Source of the DNA: Paraburkholderia adhaesiva | GTDB lineage: Bacteria; Pseudomonadota; Gammaproteobacteria; Burkholderiales; Burkholderiaceae | Length of the DNA: 64,000 nucleotides | Direction: 5' to 3' | Assembly: GCF_021390575.1 (NCBI RefSeq) | Contig: NZ_JAJEJQ010000001.1 | Coordinates: 1,154,501-1,218,500 of the forward strand | Shown: in pieces, positions 31,002-41,229 of the stretch | How positions within the stretch are numbered: the first letter of the stretch is position 1 | Layout: the number at the start of each line of letters is the position of its first letter | Notes under the pieces: model-generated | The model's input: only the letters and a program-made list of their open reading frames with translations | The model's database searches: none | Told to the model about the DNA's origin: nothing | Made by a program: the position numbers and the translations under genes

Positions 31002-32969
31002 ATGAATGATCGTCCGATCCCTGCAACGAGCGACGCCGCGCGCGAACACACCGGTCATGCGTCGCAGTTCACGCTGCTGCGCGAGCGGCGCTTCGCGCCT
31101 TTCTTCTGGACACTGTTCCTCGGCGCGATGAACGACAACGTGTTCAAGATTGGTTTCACGTCCCTCGTCACGTATCAGGCGGCGCGATTTTCCGGCGTCG
31201 ATCCGAAAACCGTCGCATTCCTCATTTCGGCGATCTTCATCACCCCATTCGTGCTCTTTTCCGCCACCGCGGGCCAGTTCGCCGACAAGTACGACAAAGC
31301 GATGCTCGCGCGCTGGGTCAAGACGTTCGAGATCGCCGTGATGCTGGTCGGCGCAACGGGTTTCTGGCTGCACAGTGCGCCGCTTCTCTACGTCTGCACG
31401 TTCCTGATGGGCGTCCATTCGACCGTGTTCGGGCCCGTCAAGTATGCGTATCTTCCGCAGAATCTCAGCACGGAGGAACTTGTCGGCGGCAACGGACTCG
31501 TTGAAATGGGCACGTTCGTCGCGATACTGATTGGGACGATTATCGGTGGCGTGTCGGCCGGAATCGGCGCGACGGATGCGGTCGCTGGCGGCGGCACACC
31601 CGCAGGTGCCGTGTGGCTGGGTGCGGTGTGCATCGCCGTGGCGCTCGTCGGGCGCGTGGCGTCGGCATTCGTGCCACCCTGCGCGCCTTCGCAGCCTGAA
31701 CTGCGCATCAACTGGAATCCGGTCTCCGAAACCTGGCGTAACCTGCGGCTCGCCCACGGCAACCGCACGGTGTTTCTGAGCCTCCTCGGTATCTCGTGGC
31801 TGTGGTTCGTCGGCGCGACGTTTCTCTCGTCGTTCTTCAATTTCGCGAAGGACGTGTTGTCGGCCGACCCCGACGTCGTGACGGTGCTGCTCGCCATGTT
31901 CTCGCTGGGCATCGGCTTCGGCTCGCTGCTCTGCGAGCGGCTCTCGCGGCGGCGCATCGAGATCGGGCTCGTGCCGCTCGGGTCGATCGGCATGAGCGTG
32001 TTCGGCATCGATCTTTATTTCGCGAGTCATGCGGTGCCCGCGGCGCCGCATCTGCTGTCGGTCGGCGAATTTCTCGGCGTGGCGGCGCACTGGCGCGTGC
32101 TCGCGGATCTGTTCCTGCTCGCGATGTTCGGCGGCTTCTACAGCGTGCCGCTCTACGCGCTGATCCAGAGCCGCAGCGAGCCGAGCCATCGCGCACGCAT
32201 CATCGCCGCGAACAACATTCTCAACGCGCTCTTCATGATCGTGTCCGCGCTCATGGCGATGACGCTCAGCAACGCGGGCGTCGGCATTCCGGGCATCTTT
32301 CTCACGACGGCGCTTCTGAACATCGTCGTCGCGGCGTATATCTACACGCTCGTGCCGGAGTTCCTGCTGCGCTTCATCGCGTGGGTGCTCGTGCATACGT
32401 TCTATCGCGTGCGGCTCGTTCACGTCGAGCGCATTCCTGTCACGGGTCCGGCCGTGCTGGTCTGCAATCACGTGAGCTACGTCGATGCGATCGTCATCAT
32501 GGCCGAAAGCCCGCGTCCGATCCGCTTCGTGATGGATCACCAGATTTTCCGGAACCCGTTCCTCGGCTGGGTGTTCCGGCATGCAAAGGCAATTCCGATC
32601 GCGCCCGCGCACGAGGACGCCGCGAAACTCTCGGCCGCCTATGACGCGTGCGCTGCGGCACTAGCCGACGGTGACCTCGTCTGCATCTTTCCCGAGGGCA
32701 AGCTCACGAAGACGGGCGACATGAACCCGTTCCGCCATGGTGTGACGGAGATACTCAGGCGCTCGCCGGTGCCCGTCGTGCCGATGGCGCTGCGCGGGCT
32801 GTGGGGCAGCGTGTTTTCGCGCGAGGCGGGTTCGGGACAGCCGCCACCTGCGCGGCGCGCTTTGGCTAGCCGCCTCACGCTGGCCGTGGGCGAGCCGATT
32901 GCACCCGACGAGGTGACGCTCGACCGATTGCAGGAAACCGTCGCCGAATTGCGCGGGGCGCGGCGGTAG
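31002..32969 (+). CDS. LplT-type MFS transporter fused to a PlsC-type acyltransferase
   Basis: Residues 1-445 of this 655-residue protein form a 12-helix MFS domain (ALN-type start FLGAMNDNVFKIGFTSLV, then FSATAGQFADKYDKAMLARW), resembling the lysophospholipid flippase LplT. Residues about 465-650 form a 1-acylglycerol-phosphate acyltransferase domain with the catalytic NHVSYVDA (HX4D, about 489-496) and FPEGKLTKTG. This suggests import of a lysophospholipid and its re-acylation in one protein. The acyl-ACP synthetase domain of three-domain Aas relatives is absent. Confidence 0.87.
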   Translation: MNDRPIPATSDAAREHTGHASQFTLLRERRFAPFFWTLFLGAMNDNVFKIGFTSLVTYQAARFSGVDPKTVAFLISAIFITPFVLFSATAGQFADKYDKAMLARWVKTFEIAVMLVGATGFWLHSAPLLYVCTFLMGVHSTVFGPVKYAYLPQNLSTEELVGGNGLVEMGTFVAILIGTIIGGVSAGIGATDAVAGGGTPAGAVWLGAVCIAVALVGRVASAFVPPCAPSQPELRINWNPVSETWRNLRLAHGNRTVFLSLLGISWLWFVGATFLSSFFNFAKDVLSADPDVVTVLLAMFSLGIGFGSLLCERLSRRRIEIGLVPLGSIGMSVFGIDLYFASHAVPAAPHLLSVGEFLGVAAHWRVLADLFLLAMFGGFYSVPLYALIQSRSEPSHRARIIAANNILNALFMIVSALMAMTLSNAGVGIPGIFLTTALLNIVVAAYIYTLVPEFLLRFIAWVLVHTFYRVRLVHVERIPVTGPAVLVCNHVSYVDAIVIMAESPRPIRFVMDHQIFRNPFLGWVFRHAKAIPIAPAHEDAAKLSAAYDACAAALADGDLVCIFPEGKLTKTGDMNPFRHGVTEILRRSPVPVVPMALRGLWGSVFSREAGSGQPPPARRALASRLTLAVGEPIAPDEVTLDRLQETVAELRGARR

Positions 32970-33053
32970 GGGGCTCAAGCGCCTTATGCCCGGACGGCGT
33001 GCGACTCGGGCTGGCATAATGTCAGATTCCCGAATTTTCTTTGGACGACTGCC

Positions 33054-34154
33054 ATGTCCGGCAACACGCTCGGTACGCTTTTCACCGTCACCACCTTTGG
33101 CGAATCCCACGGTCCGGCCATCGGCTGCGTCATCGACGGCTGCCCGCCCGGCATGGCGCTAACCGAGGCCGACATCCAGCACGACCTGGACCGTCGCCGC
33201 CCCGGCACGTCGCGCCATGTCACGCAGCGTCAGGAAGAGGACAAGGTCGAGATCCTGTCGGGCGTGTTCGAAGGCACGACGACCGGTACGCCCATCGCGC
33301 TGGTGATCCGCAACACGGACCAGCGCAGTAAGGACTACGGCAATATCGTCGAAACCTTCCGGCCCGGCCACGCGGACTACACCTATTGGCAGAAGTACGG
33401 CATTCGCGACTATCGCGGCGGCGGCCGCTCGTCGGCGCGCCTGACGGCGCCGACCGTCGCGGCGGGCGCCGTGGCGAAGAAGTGGCTGCGCGAGCGCTTT
33501 GGCGTCGAAGTGCGTGGCTACATGGCGGCGCTCGGCGAAATCGACGTGCCGTTCGTTGACTGGAAGCACGTGCCCGAGAACCCGTTTTTCGTGCCGAATG
33601 CCGACATCGTTCCGCAGCTCGAAGACTACATGGACGCATTGCGCAAGGACGGCGATTCGATCGGCGCGCGCATTAACGTGGTGGCATCGGGCGTGCCGGT
33701 GGGCTGGGGCGAGCCGCTATTCGACCGCCTCGACGCCGACATCGCACACGCGATGATGGGCATTAACGCCGTGAAGGGCGTCGAGATTGGCGCAGGCTTT
33801 GCGAGCGTCGCGCAGCGCGGCTCGGTTCATGGCGACGAACTCACGCCGAACGGCTTCCACGGCAATCATGCCGGCGGCGTGCTCGGCGGCATTTCGACGG
33901 GGCAGGACATCACCGTATCGATCGCAATCAAGCCGACGTCGAGCATTCGCACGCCGCGTCGCTCGATCGACAAGGCGGGTACGGCTGCGACCGTCGAGAC
34001 GTTCGGCCGCCACGATCCATGCGTGGGCATTCGTGCGACGCCGATCGCCGAGGCCATGCTCGCGCTCGTACTGATCGACCACGCGTTGCGCCATCGTGCG
34101 CAGTGCGGCGATGTCGTCGTGACGACGCCGAAGATCGCGGCCAGCGACGAATGA
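33054..34154 (+). CDS. aroC: Chorismate synthase
   Basis: This 366-residue protein has the signatures [18 protein letters not shown] (residues about 14-31), the two conserved arginine patches of [20 protein letters not shown], and [15 protein letters not shown] (about 118-132), with [20 protein letters not shown]. It makes chorismate from EPSP with reduced FMN, the last common step to aromatic amino acids. A CATAAT-type -10 box lies at 33015-33020. A terminator follows. Confidence 0.97.
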   Translation: MSGNTLGTLFTVTTFGESHGPAIGCVIDGCPPGMALTEADIQHDLDRRRPGTSRHVTQRQEEDKVEILSGVFEGTTTGTPIALVIRNTDQRSKDYGNIVETFRPGHADYTYWQKYGIRDYRGGGRSSARLTAPTVAAGAVAKKWLRERFGVEVRGYMAALGEIDVPFVDWKHVPENPFFVPNADIVPQLEDYMDALRKDGDSIGARINVVASGVPVGWGEPLFDRLDADIAHAMMGINAVKGVEIGAGFASVAQRGSVHGDELTPNGFHGNHAGGVLGGISTGQDITVSIAIKPTSSIRTPRRSIDKAGTAATVETFGRHDPCVGIRATPIAEAMLALVLIDHALRHRAQCGDVVVTTPKIAASDE

Positions 34155-34174
34155 GTCGCGCTTGAGCCGATAAT

Positions 34175-34206
34175 AAAAAAACGCCGCGTAATGCGGCGTT
34201 TTTTTT
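34175..34206. terminator. Bidirectional terminator between aroC and the ETF-QO gene
   Basis: ACGCCGC and GCGGCGT pair around GTAAT, with A6 on the left and T8 on the right. It serves both convergent genes. Confidence 0.92.
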
Positions 34207-34246
34207 AGGGCATCGCGAAAGCGTCGATGCCTAAACTGCGGGCGAA

Positions 34247-35920
34247 TTACATGTTCGGGTAGTTCGGCCCGCCACCGCCTTCCGGCGTGACCCACACGAT
34301 GTTCTGTGTCGGGTCCTTGATATCGCACGTCTTGCAGTGCACGCAGTTCTGCGCGTTGATCTGCAGACGGTCGCTGCCGTCGTCGTTCTTCACGAACTCA
34401 TACACCGCCGCCGGGCAGAATCGTGCCTCGGGGCCCGCATACGTGCGCAGGTTCACATCGACCGGCACGCTCGCATCCTTCAGCGTCAGGTGTGCGGGCT
34501 GGTTTTCCTCGTGATTCGTATTGGAAATGAATACCGAGGACAGGCGATCGAAGGTGAGCTTGCCATCAGGCTTCGGATACTCGATCGGCTTGCACTGCGA
34601 GGCCGGTTTCAGCATCTCGTTGTCGCGATGCTGGTGATGCAGCGTCCAGGGCACCTTGCCGCCGAACAGCTTCTGCTCGATGCCCACCATCAGCGTGCCG
34701 AGGTACAGGCCCTTGCTCATCCACTGCTTGAAGTTGCGCGCCTTGTACAGCTCTTCGTGCAGCCACGACTGCCTGAACGCTTCGGGGTACGCCGTGAGTT
34801 CATCGTTCTGGCGGCCGGCCTGCACGGCGTCGAACGCGGCCTCGGCGGCCAGCATGCCGGTCTTGATCGCGGCGTGGCTGCCCTTGATGCGCGAGGCGTT
34901 CAGGAAGCCCGCATCGTCACCGACGAGCGCGCCACCCGGGAACGTGAGCTTCGGCAGAGACATCAAGCCGCCTGCCGTGATCGCGCGCGCACCATAGGAA
35001 ACGCGCTTGCCGCCTTCGAGGTACTTGCGGATTTCCGGGTGCGTCTTGTAGCGCTGGAATTCTTCGAACGGCGAGAGGTACGGATTCGTATACGCGAGGC
35101 CGACGACGAAACCGACCATCACCTGGTTGTTGTCGATGTGATAGAGGAACGAGCCGCCGTACGTGTCCGATTCCAGCGGCCAGCCTGCGGTGTGGACCAC
35201 GAGGCCCGGCTGGTGCTTCGCCGGATCGATTTCCCAGAGTTCCTTGATACCGATGCCGTAGACCTGCGGATCGGAATCCTTGCCGAGCTTGAGCTTTTCG
35301 TTGAGCTGCCGGCCCAGATGTCCGCGGCAGCCTTCGCAGAACAGCGTGTACTTGGCGTGCAGTTCCATGCCGAGCTGGAAATTCTCGGTCGGCTCGCCGT
35401 CTTTGCCGATGCCCATGTTGCCGGTGGCGACACCCTTGACCGAGCCGTCGTCGTTATAGAGCACCTCGGCGGCCGGGAAGCCCGGGAAAATCTCCACGCC
35501 CAGCGCCTCGGCCTGCTGGCCCAGCCAGCGGGTAACGTTCGCGAGGCTGATGACGTAGTTGCCGTGGTTCTTGAAGTTCTCCGGCAGCGCCCAGTTGGGC
35601 ACCGATTTCGCGCCGGTTTCCGAAAGGAAGAGGAACTTGTCTTCGGTCACCGGCACGTTCAGCGGTGCGCCCTGTTCCTTCCAGTCGGGGATCAGTTCGT
35701 TGAGCGCGCGCGGGTCCATGACCGCGCCGGAGAGGATATGCGCCCCGATTTCCGAGCCTTTTTCCAGGACACAGACGCCGATCTCGACGCCTTTTTCCTG
35801 AGCCAGCTGCTTCAGGCGGATCGCCGCCGACAGGCCCGCCGGGCCGCCGCCTACGATCACCACGTCGTATTCCATCGAGTCGCGCGGGCCGTATTGCTCC
35901 AAAAGACTTGCGGGGGTCAT
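34247..35920 (-). CDS. Electron-transfer flavoprotein-ubiquinone oxidoreductase
   Basis: This 557-residue protein has an N-terminal FAD dinucleotide fold (VVIVGGGPAGLSAAIRL, residues about 21-37), the LCEGCRGHLGR-type second FAD motif, a quinone-binding central region, and a C-terminal [4Fe-4S] ferredoxin-like domain whose ligands are RFCPAA and CVHCKTC. It takes electrons from reduced ETF into the quinone pool, connecting beta-oxidation to respiration at the membrane. The ATG at 35920 is chosen because GAGGAG lies 7 nt upstream. An ATG six codons earlier lacks such a site. Confidence 0.95.
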   Translation of the reverse strand: MTPASLLEQYGPRDSMEYDVVIVGGGPAGLSAAIRLKQLAQEKGVEIGVCVLEKGSEIGAHILSGAVMDPRALNELIPDWKEQGAPLNVPVTEDKFLFLSETGAKSVPNWALPENFKNHGNYVISLANVTRWLGQQAEALGVEIFPGFPAAEVLYNDDGSVKGVATGNMGIGKDGEPTENFQLGMELHAKYTLFCEGCRGHLGRQLNEKLKLGKDSDPQVYGIGIKELWEIDPAKHQPGLVVHTAGWPLESDTYGGSFLYHIDNNQVMVGFVVGLAYTNPYLSPFEEFQRYKTHPEIRKYLEGGKRVSYGARAITAGGLMSLPKLTFPGGALVGDDAGFLNASRIKGSHAAIKTGMLAAEAAFDAVQAGRQNDELTAYPEAFRQSWLHEELYKARNFKQWMSKGLYLGTLMVGIEQKLFGGKVPWTLHHQHRDNEMLKPASQCKPIEYPKPDGKLTFDRLSSVFISNTNHEENQPAHLTLKDASVPVDVNLRTYAGPEARFCPAAVYEFVKNDDGSDRLQINAQNCVHCKTCDIKDPTQNIVWVTPEGGGGPNYPNM

Positions 35921-36095
35921 CAGTGCTCCTCTTCCCATTAGAATGCTTTTTTCGGGTTCGTATTGTCGGGTAAGGCACCCCGGGCTGCAACCGAATATAC
36001 TGACATTAGCACGACCGTTCTATTTTTTCCAGAATCGCCCGCCTGGCGTCAGTAGCTGGCAAGGGCGTTTCTTCATACTTGAACAGGAATCGCAA

Positions 36096-36875
36096 ATGGG
36101 CCGTTCGATCAATCTGGAAGGCAAGGTGGCGATGATCACCGGGGCGTCGAGTGGGCTCGGCAAGCGTTTTGCCCGGGTGCTCTCGCAAGCGGGCGCGAAG
36201 GTTGTGCTGGCGAGTCGGCGCGTCGAGCGGCTCAAGGAGCTACGCGCCGAGATCGAGGCGGACGGCGGTGCCGCGCACGTCGTTTCGCTCGACGTGACGG
36301 ACTACCAGAGCATCCGGTCGGCCGTCGCGCACGCGGAGACCGAGGCGGGGACCATCGACATCCTCGTCAACAATTCCGGCGTCTCGACCACGCAGAAGCT
36401 GGCGGACGTGACGCCCGCCGATTTCGAGTACGTGTTCGATACGAATACCCGCGGCGCATTTTTCGTCGCGCAGGAAGTGGCGAAGCGCATGATCATGCGC
36501 GGTAACGTCGGCGGCCCGAAGCCGGCGTACCGGATCATCAATATCGCGTCCGTGGCGGGGTTGCGTGTGCTGCCGCAGATCGGGCTCTATTCGATCAGCA
36601 AGGCTGCTGTCGTGCATATGACGAAGTCGATGGCCCTCGAATGGGGCCGCTACGGGATCAACGTGAACGCGATCTGCCCCGGCTACATCGACACCGAAAT
36701 CAACCATCATCACTGGGCGACCGAGCAGGGCCAGAAGCTCATCTCGATGCTGCCGCGTCATCGCGTCGGCATGCCCGAAGATCTGGACGGCCTGCTGCTG
36801 TTACTGGCCGCCGACGAGTCCTCTTTCATGAACGGCTCGATCATCACCGCCGACGACGGCTTCGGGCTCGCCTGA
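36096..36875 (+). CDS. Short-chain dehydrogenase/reductase
   Basis: This 259-residue SDR has the cofactor motif TGASSGLGKRFA (residues about 15-26), NNSG (about 92-95), and the catalytic Ser (NIASVAG) with YSISK (Tyr and Lys, about 170-174). GINVNAICPGYIDTE is the usual C-terminal motif. It is likely a 3-oxoacyl-reductase- or 3-hydroxyacyl-CoA-type enzyme. The thioesterase gene 55 bp downstream suggests acyl-CoA metabolism. The substrate is unproven. Confidence 0.9.
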   Translation: MGRSINLEGKVAMITGASSGLGKRFARVLSQAGAKVVLASRRVERLKELRAEIEADGGAAHVVSLDVTDYQSIRSAVAHAETEAGTIDILVNNSGVSTTQKLADVTPADFEYVFDTNTRGAFFVAQEVAKRMIMRGNVGGPKPAYRIINIASVAGLRVLPQIGLYSISKAAVVHMTKSMALEWGRYGINVNAICPGYIDTEINHHHWATEQGQKLISMLPRHRVGMPEDLDGLLLLLAADESSFMNGSIITADDGFGLA

Positions 36876-36930
36876 CGAGCGAGCCCGGCGCCGGAATTCG
36901 GCGCCTCGTATTGACGCAAGAAGAAGTGCA

Positions 36931-37371
36931 ATGAGTAATTACCACCCCGTTTTTGAAATGACCATGCCGATCCGCTGGGGCGACATGGATGCCTTCGGTC
37001 ACGTGAACAACACCGTCTATTTTCGCTACATGGAGCAGGTGCGGATTTCGTGGTTCGAGCAGCTGGACATGGCCGGCCCCGACGCCAAAGGGCAGGGGCC
37101 AGTGATCGTCAATGCGTCGATGGAGTTTTTGAGGCAATTGCACTATCCGGGCGACATCGTTTGCACGATGACGGTCGGCGAGCCGGGCCGCAGCAGCTTC
37201 GACACCGGTTTCGAACTACGCCGCGCCGACGATCCCGAAACGCTCTACGCGCGAGGCAATGCGCGTTGCGTATGGATCGACTACGCGGCCGGCAAATCCG
37301 TGCCGATTCCCGACACGCTGCGCGTCACGATCGAGCAGGCTCCGCTCGTCAAGGCCAGCCGACCCGGCTGA
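36931..37371 (+). CDS. Acyl-CoA thioesterase, hotdog fold (YbgC/FadM type)
   Basis: This 146-residue protein has the 4-hydroxybenzoyl-CoA-thioesterase signature RWGDMDAFGHVNNTVYFRYM (residues about 15-34), including the active-site Asp, and a hotdog core (GDIVCTMTVGEPGRSSF). It hydrolyses an acyl-CoA and probably shares an operon with the SDR before it. It is convergent with the PAS-LuxR gene. Confidence 0.9.
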   Translation: MSNYHPVFEMTMPIRWGDMDAFGHVNNTVYFRYMEQVRISWFEQLDMAGPDAKGQGPVIVNASMEFLRQLHYPGDIVCTMTVGEPGRSSFDTGFELRRADDPETLYARGNARCVWIDYAAGKSVPIPDTLRVTIEQAPLVKASRPG

Positions 37372-37397
37372 GCCTCGCGGGCTGCGTTCACCGGCCG

Positions 37398-37961
37398 TCA
37401 TTGGCCGAGCAGCCGTTGCAACAGTTCGGTTGCGTTGCCGGTGTCGTACTTGCGCATCAGCCGCGCACGGTAGACATCCACCGTGCGCGAGCTGATGTCG
37501 AGAATCCGGCCGATCTGCTTGCTCGTTTTTCCCGTCACCAGTTGCGCCGCGATTTCGCGCTCGCGCGGCGTCAATTCGATTGCTACGCGTCGTGTCGCGC
37601 TCAGATCCTCGAACGTCCAGATACCCGCCGCATGCGGCGTCGCGCGGTCGAGCGAGCGGCCGGTCACGTGGCACCAGAACAGGTCGCCGTCGGCCCGTTT
37701 CATGATGCGGTCGTCGGCGTAGCTGCCCTGGGCAGTCATGATCGGCAAAATTCGCGCGCCAATACGTTCGAATTCGTCCGCCGACGGATACAGCACCTGA
37801 AAGGACTGTCCGATCAGCGCTTCGCGCGGGCAGCGGAAGATTGCTGCGACCTGGTCGTTGCAGTCTTCGATCGTACGGTCGCGCGATAGCACGAGGCCGA
37901 TCGGTGCAAGATGGAACGCGGTCTGGTAGTCGAGCGCAGAGTGGGCAGGGGTGTCGGACAT
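37398..37961 (-). CDS. PAS domain-LuxR-type DNA-binding regulator
   Basis: This 187-residue protein has an N-terminal PAS domain (residues about 13-115; LVLSRDRTIEDCNDQVAAIF) and a C-terminal LuxR HTH (about 122-187; LTPREREIAAQLVTGKTSKQ, then SSRTVDVYRARLMRKY). It has no receiver or kinase domain, so it is probably a one-component sensor. It is divergent from the CoA-transferase genes across 247 bp and may control them. That is inference from position. Confidence 0.88.
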   Translation of the reverse strand: MSDTPAHSALDYQTAFHLAPIGLVLSRDRTIEDCNDQVAAIFRCPREALIGQSFQVLYPSADEFERIGARILPIMTAQGSYADDRIMKRADGDLFWCHVTGRSLDRATPHAAGIWTFEDLSATRRVAIELTPREREIAAQLVTGKTSKQIGRILDISSRTVDVYRARLMRKYDTGNATELLQRLLGQ

Positions 37962-38208
37962 GGCGGCGGTGCGGGTATTGCTTTATGTAGTTTTGCGTAT
38001 TGTGCCGCATCAGCCCACCGGCGTACGCTTTGCACCCATCAGAGGGCCGGTTGCACGATCGTCCGGGGCGAACCGCTTGACAGCAGCGCCATCGGCACGT
38101 GGCTAAAATGAGGCTTTCCCGGGACCTGACGGGCACCCCCGCGCAAGACCGGAACAAGCTGCAACAAGCACCGGAATCCGGATTTCCATTCGAGGAAGGG
38201 ACACACTG

Positions 38209-38916
38209 ATGAACAAGGTCTATGGAAGCGCGGCTGCCGCGCTCGAAGGCATCGTCAAGGACGGCCAGACGTTTGCAGTCGGCGGTTTCGGGCTGTGCGG
38301 CATTCCCGAGGCGCTGATCGGCGCGCTGCGTGACACCGGCGTAAAGGGCATCACCTGCATCAGCAACAACGCGGGCGTGGACGGTTTCGGTCTCGGCCTG
38401 CTGCTCGAGACACGCCAGATCAAGAAGATGATTTCGTCCTATGTGGGCGAGAACAAGGAATTCGAGCGCCAGTACCTCTCGGGCGAACTCGAACTTGAAT
38501 TCACGCCGCAGGGCACGCTGGCCGAGAAATTGCGCGCGGGCGGCGCCGGCATTCCGGCGTTCTTCACCAATACGGGTTACGGCACGCTGATCGCCGAAGG
38601 CAAGGAAACGCGCCAGTTCGGCGAGAACCACTACGTGCTTGAGCACTCGTTGACGGCCGATGTCGCGCTCGTCAAGGCGTGGAAGGCCGACAAGTCGGGC
38701 AACCTCATCTACCGCCGCACGGCGCGCAACTTCAATCCGATGTGCGCGATGGCGGGCAAGATCACGGTCGCCGAGGTCGAGGAGATCGTCGAGAACGGCG
38801 AACTCGATCCGGATGCAATCCATACGCCGGGCATCTTCGTGCAGCGCATCGTGCTCAATGCGCACCCGGAGAAGCGTATCGAACAACGTACCGTGCGCGC
38901 TGCAGCACGCGCCTGA
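38209..38916 (+). CDS. scoA: 3-oxoacid CoA-transferase, subunit A
   Basis: This 235-residue protein has the family-I CoA-transferase subunit-A motif [19 protein letters not shown] (residues about 20-38) and [22 protein letters not shown] in the middle (about 95-116, conserved). With subunit B it moves CoA from succinyl-CoA to acetoacetate or a similar 3-oxo acid. GAGGAAGGG precedes the start. Subunit B follows after 12 bp. Confidence 0.93.
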   Translation: MNKVYGSAAAALEGIVKDGQTFAVGGFGLCGIPEALIGALRDTGVKGITCISNNAGVDGFGLGLLLETRQIKKMISSYVGENKEFERQYLSGELELEFTPQGTLAEKLRAGGAGIPAFFTNTGYGTLIAEGKETRQFGENHYVLEHSLTADVALVKAWKADKSGNLIYRRTARNFNPMCAMAGKITVAEVEEIVENGELDPDAIHTPGIFVQRIVLNAHPEKRIEQRTVRAAARA

Positions 38917-38928
38917 GGGAGACCGATC

Positions 38929-39570
38929 ATGGCATGGAATCGTGACGAAATGGCTGCGCGCGCGGCGCGGGAATTGAAGGACGGCTTTTATGTGAACCTC
39001 GGCATCGGCTTGCCGACACTCGTGGCCAATCACGTGCCCGCGGGCATGGAAGTGTGGCTGCAGTCGGAGAACGGCCTGCTGGGCATCGGTCCGTTCCCGA
39101 CCGAAGACGAGGTCGACGCGGACATGATCAACGCCGGCAAGCAGACCGTGACGACGCTGCCGGGTTCGTCGATTTTCTCGTCGGCGGACTCGTTCGCGAT
39201 GATTCGCGGCGGCCACATCAATCTCGCGATCCTCGGCGCGATGCAGGTGAGCGAAAAGGGCGACCTCGCGAACTGGATGATCCCGGGCAAGATGATCAAG
39301 GGCATGGGCGGCGCGATGGACCTCGTGGCGGGTGTCAAGCGCGTGGTCGTGCTCATGGAGCACGTCGCGAAGGGGGATCAGCACAAGATTCTCGATGCGT
39401 GCACGCTGCCGCTCACGGGTGTGGGCGTAGTGGACGTCATCATCACCGACCTTGGCGTGATCGAGGTGACGGACGCGGGCCTCGTGGTGACCGAACTGGC
39501 ACCGGGGGTGACCGTGGACGAAATCAAGGCGAAGACGGGCGCGGCTCTCGATGTGAGCGCTGTCAACTGA
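38929..39570 (+). CDS. scoB: 3-oxoacid CoA-transferase, subunit B
   Basis: This 213-residue protein has the catalytic-glutamate motif [12 protein letters not shown] (Glu at residue about 46) and [20 protein letters not shown] (about 94-113), typical of subunit B. It is partnered with scoA and followed by a strong terminator. Confidence 0.94.
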   Translation: MAWNRDEMAARAARELKDGFYVNLGIGLPTLVANHVPAGMEVWLQSENGLLGIGPFPTEDEVDADMINAGKQTVTTLPGSSIFSSADSFAMIRGGHINLAILGAMQVSEKGDLANWMIPGKMIKGMGGAMDLVAGVKRVVVLMEHVAKGDQHKILDACTLPLTGVGVVDVIITDLGVIEVTDAGLVVTELAPGVTVDEIKAKTGAALDVSAVN

Positions 39571-39599
39571 TCGCTGTAGCTGATTGAGCATGACCTGGG

Positions 39600-39630
39600 C
39601 GGGCGGGACTTCGGTCTCGCCCGTTTTGTT
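39600..39630 (+). terminator. Rho-independent terminator after scoAB
   Basis: CGGGCGGGAC and GTCTCGCCCG close a TTCG tetraloop (one G-T pair) and are followed by TTTTGTTT, 30 bp after the subunit B stop. Confidence 0.88.
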
Positions 39631-39847
39631 TGGGTACGTGTGCATTTTCGCGTTTCGCGGCGCGGCTGAAACGTCGTCCGGGCGGCATAGGCCGAAACGC
39701 CAGGTTTCGTACGTGCGCCGCCTTGCTGTGCGTGGTTTTCGGCTGCGTGCAGTGGATTGCCGGCACCGCAACGCCGCGCGGCGCGTGGCTATCCCGCAGC
39801 GCAAAGCCGATTACAATCGCCGGACAACCTTCCACGAGGAACCAGCG

Positions 39848-40741
39848 ATGAGCCTGCCGTCCGCCGTGCCACGTCAACACTACGTTCAGTGTGTCAGCCC
39901 CTCGGGCCTGCATCGCATCGCTTACACCGAGTGGGGTGACGCTGGCAATCCGCGCGTACTCGTTTGCGTGCACGGGCTCACGCGTTCGGGCCGCGACTTC
40001 GACCGGCTCGCCGCCGCGTTGTCGGACACGTATCGCGTTGTATGTCCCGATGTCGTCGGACGGGGGCTGTCGTCGTGGCTCGTCGACTCTCGCGGCTATG
40101 GTGCCGCGCAGTATGTCGCCGATATGGTCACGCTGATCGCACGTACCGGTGTCGAGAAGGTGGACTGGTTCGGAACGTCAATGGGCGGGCTGATCGGCAT
40201 GTCGCTCGCAGGTTTGCCCGATGCGCCGATTGGCCGCATGGTGGTGAATGACGTTGGCCCGCATATCGAGCCAGGTGCTCTCGCACGCATCGGCGATTAC
40301 GTCGGGCGCGACGATCGATTCCCGTCGCTGCAGGCGGGCGTCGATTGTGCGGCTCGGCTCGCTGCCTCGTTCGGGGCACTCACGGATGACGAGTGGCGTG
40401 AGATCAACACGCCACTTCTGCGCGAAGTGGATGGCGAGTGGCGTTTCCGCTATGACCCGCGTATCGGCGAGCCGTTCAAGGCGGTCACGCCCGAACAGAG
40501 CGAACTGGGCGAGCAATTTTTGTGGCGTTCGCTGGCGGCGTTCAGGGGGCCGGTGCTTGTTGTGCGCGGCGAGCAATCGGACCTGCTTTCGCGCGAGACG
40601 GTCAGCAAAATGGTCAAAGCGGGGCATGACGTGTCGAGCGTCGAAATCCCGGGTGTTGGCCATGCGCCGGCGTTTCTGTCTGACGACCAGATCTCATTGG
40701 CACGGCGTTTCCTCTGCGCTCGGGACGGCGACGCGTCATAA
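39848..40741 (+). CDS. Alpha/beta-fold hydrolase
   Basis: This 297-residue protein has VCVHGLTRSGRDFDRLA (oxyanion), the nucleophile elbow FGTSMGGLIGMSL (Ser at residue about 114) and the C-terminal catalytic His in IPGVGHAPAF (about 276). Its substrate is unknown. The start at 39848 follows CACGAGGAACC. It lies 59 bp before ridA on the same strand. Confidence 0.88.
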   Translation: MSLPSAVPRQHYVQCVSPSGLHRIAYTEWGDAGNPRVLVCVHGLTRSGRDFDRLAAALSDTYRVVCPDVVGRGLSSWLVDSRGYGAAQYVADMVTLIARTGVEKVDWFGTSMGGLIGMSLAGLPDAPIGRMVVNDVGPHIEPGALARIGDYVGRDDRFPSLQAGVDCAARLAASFGALTDDEWREINTPLLREVDGEWRFRYDPRIGEPFKAVTPEQSELGEQFLWRSLAAFRGPVLVVRGEQSDLLSRETVSKMVKAGHDVSSVEIPGVGHAPAFLSDDQISLARRFLCARDGDAS

Positions 40742-40800
40742 TATGAGATTGCCCGACGCGACTTGGCCAATGCCCGCGTCCAACTTCTACAGGAATCTTC

Positions 40801-41154
40801 ATGGCAGTCATTCGTCACCACGTTGGTCCGCGCCTTTCGGAGATCGCAGTCCACAATGGCACGGTCTATCTCGCTGGCCAGATCGCGGACGACACGAAGC
40901 AGGACATCACGGGTCAGACGCGCGAAGTCCTCGGCCACATCGACCGTCTGCTCGGCGAAGCGAACAGCGACAAGTCGCTGATGCTCTCCGTGCAGATCTA
41001 TCTGGCGGACATGAAAGATTTCCCCGGCATGAACGCCGTTTGGGATACGTGGGTCGTGCAGGGCGCCACGCCGCCGCGTGCGACGGTCGAAGCGAGGCTC
41101 GCGAATCCGGAATGCCTCGTCGAAATCGTCGTGGTGGCTGCCCAGCGCAGCTAA
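40801..41154 (+). CDS. RidA-family deaminase
   Basis: This 117-residue protein has the YjgF/YER057c/UK114 features: VYLAGQIADD (residues about 22-31), the conserved Arg in PPRATVEARLANPECLVEI (about 92-110) and a compact length. RidA proteins hydrolyse reactive 2-aminoacrylate and other imines made by PLP enzymes. This member is more divergent at its N-terminus, so a related family role is possible. Confidence 0.9.
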   Translation: MAVIRHHVGPRLSEIAVHNGTVYLAGQIADDTKQDITGQTREVLGHIDRLLGEANSDKSLMLSVQIYLADMKDFPGMNAVWDTWVVQGATPPRATVEARLANPECLVEIVVVAAQRS

Positions 41155-41229
41155 CCCTCTGCAACGCGCCCAACGATTGTTTATTCCGTTTTGTTGTAGC
41201 CCGTCCGGCGCGCCGGCGGGCACCGTCTC

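Noticed and set aside
30972..32612. 546-codon minus-strand open frame across the LplT-acyltransferase gene
   Set aside because: Composition (Arg, His, Glu repeats) and position show it is an antisense shadow.
34247..35938. Upstream ATG at 35938 as start of the ETF-QO gene
   Set aside because: The ATG at 35920 has GAGGAG at ideal spacing and matches the family start.
37216..39804. 862-codon minus-strand open frame over scoAB and the PAS-LuxR gene
   Set aside because: It is a shadow of well-identified genes, with no domain and Arg-rich composition.
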